DNA of 64,000 nucleotides from Solirubrobacter sp963736505. GTDB lineage: Bacteria; Actinomycetota; Thermoleophilia; Solirubrobacterales; Solirubrobacteraceae. A model generated the notes under the pieces. The model made no database searches and was not told the origin of the DNA. It worked only from the letters and a program-made list of their open reading frames with translations. Of the stretch, positions 35,033 through 43,100 are shown one piece after another. The translations under genes were made by a program, and so were the position numbers. The stretch spans positions 1,116,001 to 1,180,000 of the forward strand of contig CAVTOZ010000001.1 of assembly GCA_963736505.1 (NCBI GenBank). Reading direction: 5' to 3'. Position 1 is the stretch's first letter. Every line of letters begins with the position of its first letter.

Positions 35033-36490
35033 ATGAGCACCACAGCCGACGAAAGCGCCGCGCAGGCCGCCGAGCACGCGGGCCTGCGGGACTTCCTGAA
35101 CTACTCCTTCGCCGACTGCATCCAGGACCGGCGCACGCGTCGCGTGGCGCAGGGGGTCTCGCTCCCCGGCGGTCCGCTGAGCTACGAGAGCGGCAACGCC
35201 CCGTCGCCGCTGACGGAGCTCGAGGAGGCGATCCTGATCGCCTCGACGAGCATCACCGGCGCGGTCATGCACGACGGGCCGCTCGACAAGCCCAACGGCT
35301 CCAAGGAGCTCGGGACGATGTTCCTGGAGGTCGCCGGCCGGGCGGCCTCGAGCGCCGACAACGCCCAGGCGACGTCGTTCTTCATGATCAATGACGAGGG
35401 CGTCTGGCTGATCAGACGTCCCCGCGGCCGCGAGGCGCTCGACCTGATGAAGTCGATCCCGCCGCGCTGGGAGGACCGCACGGAGGACGACTGGCTGTCG
35501 TTCGCCAAGGCGGTCAAGCGCAAGGTCTACGACGGGCGCTTCGAGTTCCCGCGCGAGTGGCCGTACTACCTGGGCTGGAACGCGCAGCACTCGAACCGCC
35601 CGGGCACGACCTGTTTCCTGCCGGTCGTCGACAACACGCGCCAGACGATCAACGTGCTGCTGATCCTGCTGGCGGAGCCGCACGGCAAGGTGCCGCTGTT
35701 CATGGACGACTGGAGCGCGTTCAAGCCCAAGACGCTGATGGACTGGGCGGCCTGGGCGGCGTCCAAGCTCGGCCTCGTGGACGCGATCCCGTACCACCCG
35801 ATCGGCGGCATCAAGCGCGTGCGCGGCGGCTTCGCGACGCCGAACACGCCGGCGCCGCTGGGCTCGCTGACGAACATGCGCACCGACTACGAGGCGCATT
35901 TCCTGCTGCAGAACCTGATGCTCACGGGCGAGGCGCTGCGGCTCGGCGGCTGGGTCCACGGCGCGCCGATGATCCCGTACGTGTGGAAGCGCGACCCGGC
36001 CAAGGGCGAGCTCGGGCTCGGCTTCCGCGAGCACAGCGCCAAGACGTTCGACTCGCGCTGGAAGCGCTGGCCGCCGGTGCCCGCGTCACAGCCCAACTAC
36101 GTCGGCATCGACGGCGTTCTCGAGGGCCTGTGCCCGCCGTACGTGACCGACATGGACGCCGCGGTCGACCAGGTGCTCGAGGAGAAGTTCGGCCCCGAGG
36201 GGGTCTACAGCGACGCCGAGGTGTTCGCGCAGGCGTACAAGGACAAGGCGACGGCCGAGACCTACATGCGCAACGCCGGCCATCCCTCCAAGGAGGCCGT
36301 CGACTACGCCAAGGAGATCTGCCGCTACCTGGTCGACACCTACGGGCGGTTCCCGGCGCACTCGGACGCGTTCCACCTGCCGGGCATCTGGGTGCAGTTC
36401 TCGCACCTGGAGATCGAGTACTACGAGCGCTTCGGGAATCCGGCGCACGCGCGCCGGCAGGCTGAGGGCAAGGAGATCTGGAAGAGGTAG
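35033..36490 (+). CDS. Unrecognised 485-residue protein of the oxidation island
   Basis: Starts 1 base after the hydrolase stop, so it is in the same operon. There is no signal peptide or membrane helix. Recognisable pieces are weak: RRTRRVAQG and LTELEEAILIASTSITGAVM near the start, and HFLLQNLMLTGEALRLGGWV in the middle, which together recall the flavin-binding half of nitroreductase-like folds. WPYYLGWNAQHSNRPGTTCF and the Tyr/Trp-rich end (GIWVQFSHLEIEYYERFG) are distinctive. No second copy exists in the left arm. I cannot name a family; a flavin- or heme-related oxidoreductase is a guess from context. Confidence 0.7.
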   Translation: MSTTADESAAQAAEHAGLRDFLNYSFADCIQDRRTRRVAQGVSLPGGPLSYESGNAPSPLTELEEAILIASTSITGAVMHDGPLDKPNGSKELGTMFLEVAGRAASSADNAQATSFFMINDEGVWLIRRPRGREALDLMKSIPPRWEDRTEDDWLSFAKAVKRKVYDGRFEFPREWPYYLGWNAQHSNRPGTTCFLPVVDNTRQTINVLLILLAEPHGKVPLFMDDWSAFKPKTLMDWAAWAASKLGLVDAIPYHPIGGIKRVRGGFATPNTPAPLGSLTNMRTDYEAHFLLQNLMLTGEALRLGGWVHGAPMIPYVWKRDPAKGELGLGFREHSAKTFDSRWKRWPPVPASQPNYVGIDGVLEGLCPPYVTDMDAAVDQVLEEKFGPEGVYSDAEVFAQAYKDKATAETYMRNAGHPSKEAVDYAKEICRYLVDTYGRFPAHSDAFHLPGIWVQFSHLEIEYYERFGNPAHARRQAEGKEIWKR

Positions 36491-36492
36491 CC

Positions 36493-37083
36493 ATGGCCGG
36501 TATCCATGTCGCGGCGGCGCCCGTCCAGGCGCCGCCCAAGCCGGGCAACACGATCGGCCGGATGACCGGCCTCACGCTCTTCACGCCGGTCCGCCGCCAG
36601 TGGCTGCCCGTCGCCAAGAGCGCCTTCTGGCTGGGGAAATGGGTCCCCCTGGCGCAGAAGCACATCCTGCAGTTCAACTTCATCCACTTCGTGCGCTGGA
36701 CGCACGTCGACAAGCTCCCCGACGGGCAGAAGCTGAAGTACACGCACCTGTTCTTCGAGAGCAACTTCGACGGGCCGTGGCAGCACTACATCGACGCGTT
36801 CGCGTACTGCATCCCGAAGGACATCCGGCTCGTCTGGGGCCGCGGGATCGAGTTCCCGGCCCCGCCGCCGGCCGAGCCGCTGAAGGCGTGGATCGCGCAC
36901 AACTCCATGGAGGGCGGGACGTACTACTGCGCCTACCCGCAGGCCAGCACGCGGATGGTCAAGGGCGCGCTCGAGGTGCACGGCCGCTTCCAGGCGCTGC
37001 GGGCGGCGGCGGCGAAGATGACGCCCGAGCAGTTCGAGGAGGCCTACCGGGAGTTCCTGACCGACGCGCAGGCGCACCTCTGA
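36493..37083 (+). CDS. Small DyP-associated protein A (right module)
   Basis: A 196-residue paralogue of the left-arm protein at 28387-28980. The box FFESNFDGPWQHYIDAFAY is nearly identical, and both share TLFTP/TLLTP near residue 30, the Trp/Phe-rich stretch after it (FNFIHFVRW here), IPKDI, LVWGRGIEF and PPPAEPLKAWIA. It starts 2 bases after the 485-residue protein and its stop overlaps the next gene (TGATG). The same gene order A-B-DyP as the left module supports a complex or sequential action with the peroxidase. Confidence 0.76.
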   Translation: MAGIHVAAAPVQAPPKPGNTIGRMTGLTLFTPVRRQWLPVAKSAFWLGKWVPLAQKHILQFNFIHFVRWTHVDKLPDGQKLKYTHLFFESNFDGPWQHYIDAFAYCIPKDIRLVWGRGIEFPAPPPAEPLKAWIAHNSMEGGTYYCAYPQASTRMVKGALEVHGRFQALRAAAAKMTPEQFEEAYREFLTDAQAHL

Positions 37084-37634
37084 TGTCGGAGTACCGCAAC
37101 CGCGTCGGCGGCGCGTACGGGCTGACGACGTTCGCGTCGATCCTGCCGGGGCACGTGGACGAGGTCGAGGCGTACATCGAGTCGATGCCGGTCGGCGCCG
37201 ACAGCCCGCTGGCGCGGCTGGATCAGCTGCATCTGTCGCGGATCCAGATCTTCCGCGAGCTCGTCCACCAGGGCGGCGCGCACGACATCGACGTGCTCGA
37301 CGCGCCACAGCTGGTGTTCACGAGCAGCTTCGACGGCGAGCTGGACCCGTACCTGGACGCGATCTGCGACCGCGTGCCGGAGGCCGACAAGTGGTGGGGC
37401 TTCTGCGTCGGCTACCCGGGCCGCTCCGACAAGGCCGCGTTCCGCGCGTGGATCCGGGCGCACAAGATCGACGCGCAGCTGTTCGCGTCGGCCTACCCCA
37501 ACTCGACGGTGCAGCAGGTGCGCGAGGCGCTGGCGCTGCGCGAGCAGGTCGTCGAGTTCGCCGCCGAGTCCCAGGGGCTCGACGCCGCGGCACTGCAGGA
37601 GCGGTTCCTGGCGACGTTCGCGAGCGCCGGCTGA
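37083..37634 (+). CDS. Small DyP-associated protein B (right module)
   Basis: A 183-residue paralogue of 27788-28387. It has GGAYGLTTFASILPGHVDE, LHLSRIQIFRELVHQG and LVFTSSFDGELDPYLDAICD. The last matches the F-x-S-x-F-D-G box of protein A, so A and B are probably distant copies of one alpha-beta-barrel unit. FCVGYPG is shared with the left copy (HCVGYPG). Both start and stop overlap the neighbours by 1 base (TGATG), which implies coupled translation in fixed ratio. Confidence 0.76.
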   Translation: MSEYRNRVGGAYGLTTFASILPGHVDEVEAYIESMPVGADSPLARLDQLHLSRIQIFRELVHQGGAHDIDVLDAPQLVFTSSFDGELDPYLDAICDRVPEADKWWGFCVGYPGRSDKAAFRAWIRAHKIDAQLFASAYPNSTVQQVREALALREQVVEFAAESQGLDAAALQERFLATFASAG

Positions 37635-39046
37635 TGGCGGCGAAGACGCGCTCGATCATCCGGCGCCCCACGATCCTGCCGCAGCGCAGGACCGAGAAGC
37701 CCGACTTCGCGCTGGCCGACATCCAGGGCAACGTCCTGCGCGGGTACACGTATCCGTGCGCGGCGTACCTGTTCCTGCGGATCGACGACCCGGACAAGGC
37801 GCGCGCGCTGATGGCGCGCATGCTGCCGTTCGTCGCGAGCGCGGAGCCGTGGACCGACGGCCAGCCGCCGACGGCGATGCACGTCGCGCTCACGTACGCG
37901 GGCCTGGCGGCGCTGGGGCTGCGCGAGGAGCTGCTGGCCTCGTTCCCGGACGACTTCCGCGAGGGCATGGCGGCGCGCGCCGAGCGCCTGGGCGACCGCG
38001 GGCCGAGCGCCCCGGCCAACTGGGAGCCGGGCCTGGGCACCGGCGAGGCGCACGTGCTCGTGACGATGTACGCGGTCGACAACGAGACGCTCGACAACGG
38101 GCGGATGGCGCTGAAGACCGTCGGTGCCGAGGGCGCCGTGACGGTCGTGCACGAGCAGCGCGCGGAGGCGATCGAGGGCGGCCGCGACCACTTCGGCTTC
38201 TTCGACGGGATCGCCCAGCCGGCGATCGACGGCAGCGGCGTCGAGGGGCGCCCGGGCGACGGCCAGCCGGCCGGTCGCGGGCGCTGGCGCGACGTCGCGC
38301 CGGGCGAGTTCCTGCTGGGGCATCGCGACGAGGACGGCGCGCTCCCGGACGCGCCCGCGGCGCCGTTCGACTGCAACGGCACGTTCATGGTCTACCGCAA
38401 GCTCGCGATGGACGTGGCCGCGTTCCGGCGCTGCATGGCCGAGCACGGCGCGCGCTACCCGGGCGGGCCTGAGGCGCTGGGCGCGAAGGTCGTCGGCCGC
38501 TGGTCGGACGGCACGCCGGTGTCGGTCTCCCCCGGCGGGCCGGACCCGGAGGTGGTGGGCGATCCGCAGCGGATCAACGACTTCATCTACGGCGACGACC
38601 CGCAGGGGCTCAAGTGCCCGCTCGGCGCGCACATCCGGCGCGCCAACCCGCGCGACACGGACGGGTTCTTCGGCGGCAAGCTGTCGGACCGCCACCGCAT
38701 CATCCGCCGCGGGCGCCCGTACGGGCCGGTGATGGACGACGGCATGATGGAGGACGACGGCGTCGAGCGCGGGCTCGTCTTCGTGTGCTTCCAGGCGAAC
38801 ATCTGGCGCCAGTTCGAGACGATCCAGGCGCTCTGGGTCGACGACGGCGACCCATTCGGCCTCGGCGCCGACAAGGACTTCCTGATCGGCGAGCCGCACG
38901 GCAACGGCGCGGGCAAGATGACGATCCCGGGCAGCCCGCCGTACATCATGCGCCCACAGCCGCGCTTCGTGACGCTGCGCGGCGGCGAGTACCTGTTCCG
39001 GCCGTCGATCAGCGCGCTGCGCTGGCTCGCCGAGGGCGGAACCTGA
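37634..39046 (+). CDS. DyP-type heme peroxidase (right module)
   Basis: A 470-residue DyP peroxidase. GxxDG is GFFDG (188-192), proximal His333 lies in GAHIRRANPRD, and RRGRPYGP holds the distal-arginine segment. Paralogue of the left DyP, with the same FPxDFREGMAARA and NWEPGLGTG-x-AHVLVT. A basic N-terminus (AAKTRSIIRRPTILPQRR) replaces the left copy's different start and is not an export signal. Last gene of the operon that begins with the Cys hydrolase. It should use peroxide or hydroperoxides; two partner proteins are encoded immediately before it. Confidence 0.93.
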   Translation: MAAKTRSIIRRPTILPQRRTEKPDFALADIQGNVLRGYTYPCAAYLFLRIDDPDKARALMARMLPFVASAEPWTDGQPPTAMHVALTYAGLAALGLREELLASFPDDFREGMAARAERLGDRGPSAPANWEPGLGTGEAHVLVTMYAVDNETLDNGRMALKTVGAEGAVTVVHEQRAEAIEGGRDHFGFFDGIAQPAIDGSGVEGRPGDGQPAGRGRWRDVAPGEFLLGHRDEDGALPDAPAAPFDCNGTFMVYRKLAMDVAAFRRCMAEHGARYPGGPEALGAKVVGRWSDGTPVSVSPGGPDPEVVGDPQRINDFIYGDDPQGLKCPLGAHIRRANPRDTDGFFGGKLSDRHRIIRRGRPYGPVMDDGMMEDDGVERGLVFVCFQANIWRQFETIQALWVDDGDPFGLGADKDFLIGEPHGNGAGKMTIPGSPPYIMRPQPRFVTLRGGEYLFRPSISALRWLAEGGT

Positions 39047-39048
39047 GG

Positions 39049-39078
39049 TTGACAGCCGCTCGCGGGCGGGGGTAGCGT
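39049..39078 (+). promoter_or_regulatory. Promoter of the coiled-coil/JAMM gene
   Basis: TTGACA (39049-39054), 18 bases, TAGCGT (39073-39078), 18 bases before ATG 39097. Same -35 and spacing as the promoter at 46913-46884 on the other strand. Confidence 0.6.
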
Positions 39079-39096
39079 CGGCTCGGCTGAGTCGAG

Positions 39097-41025
39097 ATGC
39101 CGAGCCGGCTCGAAGAGCAGCGCAGCGAGCGCAGGCGCGCGGAGCAGGAGGCGCGCCGCGCCGCCGCACGCCGCGCGGAGATCCTCGCCCGCCGGCGCGA
39201 GGAGGAGCGCCGCGCGAACGCCGCCGCCGCCCGCCGAGACGAGGCGGCGGCGATCGTCGCGCGGCGAGGCGGAGCCGACGTCCGTCGCTCCGCGGCGCTC
39301 GCCGCCCGCCGCGACGACCTCGCCGCGGCACGACGCGCCGAGCAGGCGCGCGTCGCCGCCCTCGCGTCACGCCGCGATGATCTCGCGGCCTCGGGCCGCG
39401 CCGAGCAGGCGCGTATCGCCGCCCTCGCCGCGCGCCAGGGCGATGCCGCCGCCGCGCGTCGAGCCGAAGAGATCCGGGTCGCGGCCGTCGCCGCCCGGCG
39501 AGATGACCTCGCGACGGCGCAGCGAGCCGAGGCGGCGCGCGTCGCCGCCCTCGCCGCGCGGCAAGGCGACGCCGCCGCCGCGCGGCGAGCCGAAGAGCTC
39601 CGCGTCGCCGCCGTCGCCGCCCGGCGAGATGACCTCGCGACGGCGCAGCGAGCCGAGGCAGCGCGCGTCGCCGCCCTCGCCGGGCGCCAAGGCGACGCCG
39701 CCGCCGCGCGGCGAGCCGAGGATCTCCGCGTCGCGGCCGTCGCCGCCCGCCGCGACAGCCTCGCGACGGCGCAGCGAGCCGAACAGGCGCGCGTCGCCGC
39801 CCTCGCCGCACGGCAGGACGACGCCGCCGCCGTGCGGCGCGCCGAAGATCTCCGCGTCGCCGCGCTCGCCGCGCGGCAGGACGACGCCGCCGCGGCGCGC
39901 CGTGCTGAGGAGCTCCGTGTCGCCGCCGTTGCCGCCCGGCGAGACGACCTCGCCGCCGCGCAGCGAGCCGAGCAGGCGCGCGTCGCCGCGCTCGCCGCGC
40001 GGCAGGACGACGCCGCCGCGGCGCGGCGTGCCGAGGAGCTCCGCGTCGCCGCCGTCGCCGCCCGACGAGACGATCTTGCCGCCGCGCAGCGAGCCGAGCA
40101 GGCCCGCGTCGCCGCCCTCGCCGCGCGGCAGGACGATGCCGCCGCAGCGCGGCGTGCCGAGGAGCTCCGCGTCGCGGCCGTCGCCGCGCGACGAGACGAT
40201 GTCGCCGTGGCGCAGCGGGCCGAGGCGGCGCGTGTCGCCGCCCTCGCCGCGCGCCGCGGGGAGAACGGGCGGCTGTCCGCGCGGGTGCGGCGCCGTGGGG
40301 TCGCCGGGGCCGACGGCGGCACGCCGGCGCCGCCGCGTCGCCGGCGCCGTGCGGCGGCGCCGGTCACGCCTCCGCCTCCCAGGCCGCCGAACGTCGAGGA
40401 GTTCCTGGTGCTCGGGATCTCGGGGCCGGCCGACGAGGTCTCGGCGCCCGACCGGATCCGGCTGCCGGACCTGCTCTACGCCGAGACGGGCATCGCGATG
40501 GCGGCCGCGCTCGACGACGGGCTCGAGCACGGCGGCGTGTTCGGCCGCGGCGGCCGCAGACAGCCGCGCTTCGCGGTCGCGCGCGCCGACGGGGAAGTCC
40601 ACCAGATCGACTTCACCAAGGCGCGCGAGCGCTGGCCGGGCCTGCGGCCGGCGGGCGTGTTCCACACCCACCTGCACGAGTTCATCGACACCGGCGACCC
40701 GGACGACCCGCGCTGGGCCGGCGGCGGCCACAGCGACGGCGACGTCGTCAACTTCCTCACGCGCGGCGAGCACATGTCGCTCGTCGTCGCCCAGACGAGC
40801 ACCGGCGGGACCAAGCTGTACCTGCTGATCCGCCCGCAGACCTTCAACGCCCGCGAAAGCACGCCGGAGGCCCTCGCGGCCCGCTACAAGCGGCGCGTGC
40901 TGAGCCTCGTCGCGGACGGGAACGACCAGATCGACGCGTCCGAGACCGCGCTGACCGAGCTCAGCCACGCGGCCGGGCTCGCGCTCTACACCAGCCTCGA
41001 CGACCCGGAGCTCGCGCGCCGCTGA
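39097..41025 (+). CDS. Coiled-coil repeat protein with C-terminal JAMM-like metalloprotease domain
   Basis: A 642-residue protein. Residues 1-79 are Arg/Ala/Glu-rich helix. Residues 80-373 are fourteen 21-residue repeats (three heptads each) alternating RAEELRVAAVAARRDDLAAAQ-like units (one residue over three heptads is shown by the partner type RAEQARVAALAARQDD). A basic Pro-rich linker runs to about 428. The C-terminal domain shows Glu477 (LEHGGVFGRGG), His523-x-His525 (GVFHTHLHEF) and Ser546-x-x-Asp549 (HSDGD), the ligand set of JAMM/MPN or DUF4329-type domains, with a longer loop between HxH and S than usual. No signal peptide. Probably an elongated scaffold carrying a zinc peptidase; that is inference. 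Confidence 0.72.
   Translation: MPSRLEEQRSERRRAEQEARRAAARRAEILARRREEERRANAAAARRDEAAAIVARRGGADVRRSAALAARRDDLAAARRAEQARVAALASRRDDLAASGRAEQARIAALAARQGDAAAARRAEEIRVAAVAARRDDLATAQRAEAARVAALAARQGDAAAARRAEELRVAAVAARRDDLATAQRAEAARVAALAGRQGDAAAARRAEDLRVAAVAARRDSLATAQRAEQARVAALAARQDDAAAVRRAEDLRVAALAARQDDAAAARRAEELRVAAVAARRDDLAAAQRAEQARVAALAARQDDAAAARRAEELRVAAVAARRDDLAAAQRAEQARVAALAARQDDAAAARRAEELRVAAVAARRDDVAVAQRAEAARVAALAARRGENGRLSARVRRRGVAGADGGTPAPPRRRRRAAAPVTPPPPRPPNVEEFLVLGISGPADEVSAPDRIRLPDLLYAETGIAMAAALDDGLEHGGVFGRGGRRQPRFAVARADGEVHQIDFTKARERWPGLRPAGVFHTHLHEFIDTGDPDDPRWAGGGHSDGDVVNFLTRGEHMSLVVAQTSTGGTKLYLLIRPQTFNARESTPEALAARYKRRVLSLVADGNDQIDASETALTELSHAAGLALYTSLDDPELARR
39334..40215 (+). repeat. 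63-bp tandem repeats (14 copies) encoding 21-residue coiled-coil units
   Basis: Units alternate between two types, giving a 126-bp higher-order repeat. Unit 9 breaks the alternation (two glutamine-type units, 8 and 9, in a row), the trace of unequal exchange or slippage. A partial fifteenth unit follows. Confidence 0.85.
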
Positions 41026-41030
41026 CCGCC

Positions 41031-41792
41031 ATGCACGTCGTGCTGGTGGCGGTCGCCTACAACCAGGCGCAGGGCATCGCGGCGCTGATCGACTCGGCGG
41101 CCAGCCGCCGGCACGACGTCGCCGTCGAGCTGTTCCTGCACTCCGCCGAGCCCGCCACCGCCGCCGCCTGCGAGACGCTCGCGGCCCGGCCGCACGTCCG
41201 CCTGCACGCGTATGGGTTCAACCGCGGCCTCAGCCTCAGCTGGAACGACGGCATCCTCGCCGGCTACGGCGGCGGCGCCGACGTGGTCGTCGTCGCCAAC
41301 GACGACATCCGGTTCGGCCCCGGGGACCTCGACCAGCTCGCGGAGACCGCGGCGGACGAGCGCGACCGCCACATCGTCTCGTGCGCCGGCCCGCACCTGC
41401 GCTACAGCGCCCGGCTCCCGAGCCACGGCTACGCGTGCTTCGCGATCAACCCCGTCGCGCTGGAGACGATCGGCTGCTTCGACGAGAACCTCTTCCCCGC
41501 CTACTGCGAGGATCAGGACTACAGCCGCCGCGCGCACCTCGCCGGGCTCACGGAAGGCAACTGCGCCGACACGGAGGTCGAGCACGCCGGCAGCTCGGCG
41601 ATCCTCAGCTCGCCCGAGCTGATGCGCGCGAACGCGCTCACCCAGGCCGCGAACCAGGCCTACTACCGGGCGAAGTGGGGCGGCGACGGCGACCACGAGC
41701 GGTTCGGCGCGCCGTGGGACGACCCCGCGATCCCGCTCAAGATCGCGCCGGAGCACCGGCACGCGCCGTACGGCCCCGCGCACGACCGCTAG
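41031..41792 (+). CDS. Glycosyltransferase, GT-A (family 2-like)
   Basis: A 253-residue cytoplasmic glycosyltransferase. It begins VVLVAVAYNQAQGIAALIDS, a GT2 nucleotide-sugar strand, has the metal/sugar-nucleotide acidic motif VVVVANDDIRFGPGD (N-D-D in place of D-x-D), GYACFAINPVALETIGCFDE as acceptor region, and CEDQDYSRRAHLAG, the ED-box used for catalysis. It starts 5 bases after the JAMM protein gene, so they form one unit. The sugar and acceptor are unknown; a protein of the same locus is a candidate acceptor. Overlaps the convergent gene by 4 bases. Confidence 0.85.
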   Translation: MHVVLVAVAYNQAQGIAALIDSAASRRHDVAVELFLHSAEPATAAACETLAARPHVRLHAYGFNRGLSLSWNDGILAGYGGGADVVVVANDDIRFGPGDLDQLAETAADERDRHIVSCAGPHLRYSARLPSHGYACFAINPVALETIGCFDENLFPAYCEDQDYSRRAHLAGLTEGNCADTEVEHAGSSAILSSPELMRANALTQAANQAYYRAKWGGDGDHERFGAPWDDPAIPLKIAPEHRHAPYGPAHDR

Positions 41793-42580
41793 ATCAGCGC
41801 CGCCGCGGCCCGCGTCGTCGCGTCCAGCCGCGCGCTCAGCCCCGGCACGTCGCCGGCCACGCCGGCCACCGCGCCCGCGAAGCGCATCAGCTCCGAGGCC
41901 CGCGTGCCCAGCTCCTCCGACCCCGCCGCGCGCGCCAGCTCGGCCTCGCGCCGCCCGATCGACCCCGCCGCCTCCGCGAGCAGCGGGAGCGTCCAGCCGC
42001 CGGCCCCCGCGAGCAGCTGCGCCACCTCCGCGAGCAGCTCGCCCGCCGGGGCGATCCGCTCCCACGCCGCCGACTCGTACAGCGCCGCCTTCTCTTCCAG
42101 CACGCTGTAGAGCACCGGCGGCGCCGGCGCGGCGGCGCCGGGCACGCGCGCGAGATCGAACGTGAGCGAGCTCGCCGTCCCGCTCGTCACGTCCGGAAGC
42201 CGCAGCCCGAGCTCGCCGCCCGCCGGCAGGATGAACGCCTGGACCGTCGCGCCGAGCGTCGCGAGCGTCCGCCCGGGCATCGTCGCCTCCCCCAGCTCGG
42301 CGGCGATGCCGAGCCCGCCGATCAGCCCCGCGACCGGCGTGTCGGCGCGGCTCGCGGTGAGCGTCTCGACCCGGTCGCGCGCGGCGGCGAGGTCCGACTC
42401 GAGGTCGAGCACCCGCTGGCGCAGCACGACCAGCTCGCGCTCCGCTTCGGCTGCCGCCGCGGCGCCGCGCTCGGCCGCCTCCGCCCGCGCCACCGTCGCG
42501 CCGAGGCGGCGCTCCAGCGTCGCGTAGGCGCGGCGCGCGGCGTCCGGATCGCGCACGTAGAGCGGCAACTCACTCCTCAC
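41789..42580 (-). CDS. Coiled-coil protein with C-terminal helical domain, unknown family
   Basis: A 263-residue protein from GTG 42580, overlapping the previous gene by 11 bases. Residues 15-85 are a coiled coil (AEAERELVVLRQRVLDLESD). A short strand-rich part follows (TLGATVQAFILPAGGELGLR, LPDVTSGTASSLTFDLARVP), similar in pattern to one in the neighbour at 42570. The rest is Ala-rich helix (GELLAEVAQLLAGAGGWTLP). No signal peptide, no known motif. Last gene of the seven-gene operon. Confidence 0.68.
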   Translation of the reverse strand: MRSELPLYVRDPDAARRAYATLERRLGATVARAEAAERGAAAAAEAERELVVLRQRVLDLESDLAAARDRVETLTASRADTPVAGLIGGLGIAAELGEATMPGRTLATLGATVQAFILPAGGELGLRLPDVTSGTASSLTFDLARVPGAAAPAPPVLYSVLEEKAALYESAAWERIAPAGELLAEVAQLLAGAGGWTLPLLAEAAGSIGRREAELARAAGSEELGTRASELMRFAGAVAGVAGDVPGLSARLDATTRAAAALI

Positions 42581-43100
42581 GCACGGTCGGCACCGCGCCG
42601 AACGACAGGCGCAGCGTCGACAGCAGCGCGGGGTCGACCGCCGCCTGCGCGCTCGGAAGCACGAGCGACGTCGTCTTCTCGCCCGCCTCGACGAGCCCCT
42701 TGATCTCCAGGTCCATCGTGCGGATCGTGATCCCGATCTCGTCGGCGTCGCGCGCCTCGGCCTGGATCGTCTGGATCACCTCGCGGAACGAGCGGGCCAG
42801 GTCCAGCGGCGCCGCCGAGGTGACCGGCACGTCCTGGTCGAGCCGCGCCTGCAGGTCCTTCAGCAGCCGAGCCTGCTCGGAGGTCTGCGCCTGCAGCGTC
42901 GCGTTCGTCGCCTGCAGCTGCGACAGCGCCGACCGCGTCTCGTCCAGCTGCTGGCCGAGCGTCACGGTCTGCTTGTCGAGCGCCTGCAGCGCCTCGCGCA
43001 GGTCGGCGTCGATCTGATCGAGCAGCTTGCGGACGTCGGCGTCCTTCACCCGCCCCCGGGCGTCCGCGAAGCGCTTGAGGATGTCGTCGATGCTCGCCAT
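42570..43100 (-). CDS. Coiled-coil protein with short beta domain, unknown family
   Basis: A 176-residue protein. Residues 10-100 are a heptad coiled coil (LREALQALDKQTVTLGQQLD, ETRSALSQLQATNATLQAQT). After LDLARSFREVIQTIQAEA comes a strand-rich end (TIRTMDLEIKGLVEAG, TTSLVLPSA, STLRLSFGAVP) that matches the pattern found in the 41789 protein. The ATG at 43100 overlaps the stop of the preceding gene (ATGA). The combination suggests an adaptor that links coiled-coil and beta-structured members of the locus. Confidence 0.68.
   Translation of the reverse strand: MASIDDILKRFADARGRVKDADVRKLLDQIDADLREALQALDKQTVTLGQQLDETRSALSQLQATNATLQAQTSEQARLLKDLQARLDQDVPVTSAAPLDLARSFREVIQTIQAEARDADEIGITIRTMDLEIKGLVEAGEKTTSLVLPSAQAAVDPALLSTLRLSFGAVPTVREE

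Noticed and set aside
26332..39046. DyP peroxidases as encapsulin cargo
   Set aside because: No encapsulin shell gene is in the window and neither C-terminus carries a recognisable cargo-loading tail.
39334..40215. Regular direct repeats that could be taken for a CRISPR array or satellite DNA
   Set aside because: The 63-base period is in frame, unbroken by spacers and encodes a continuous coiled coil with normal codon use.
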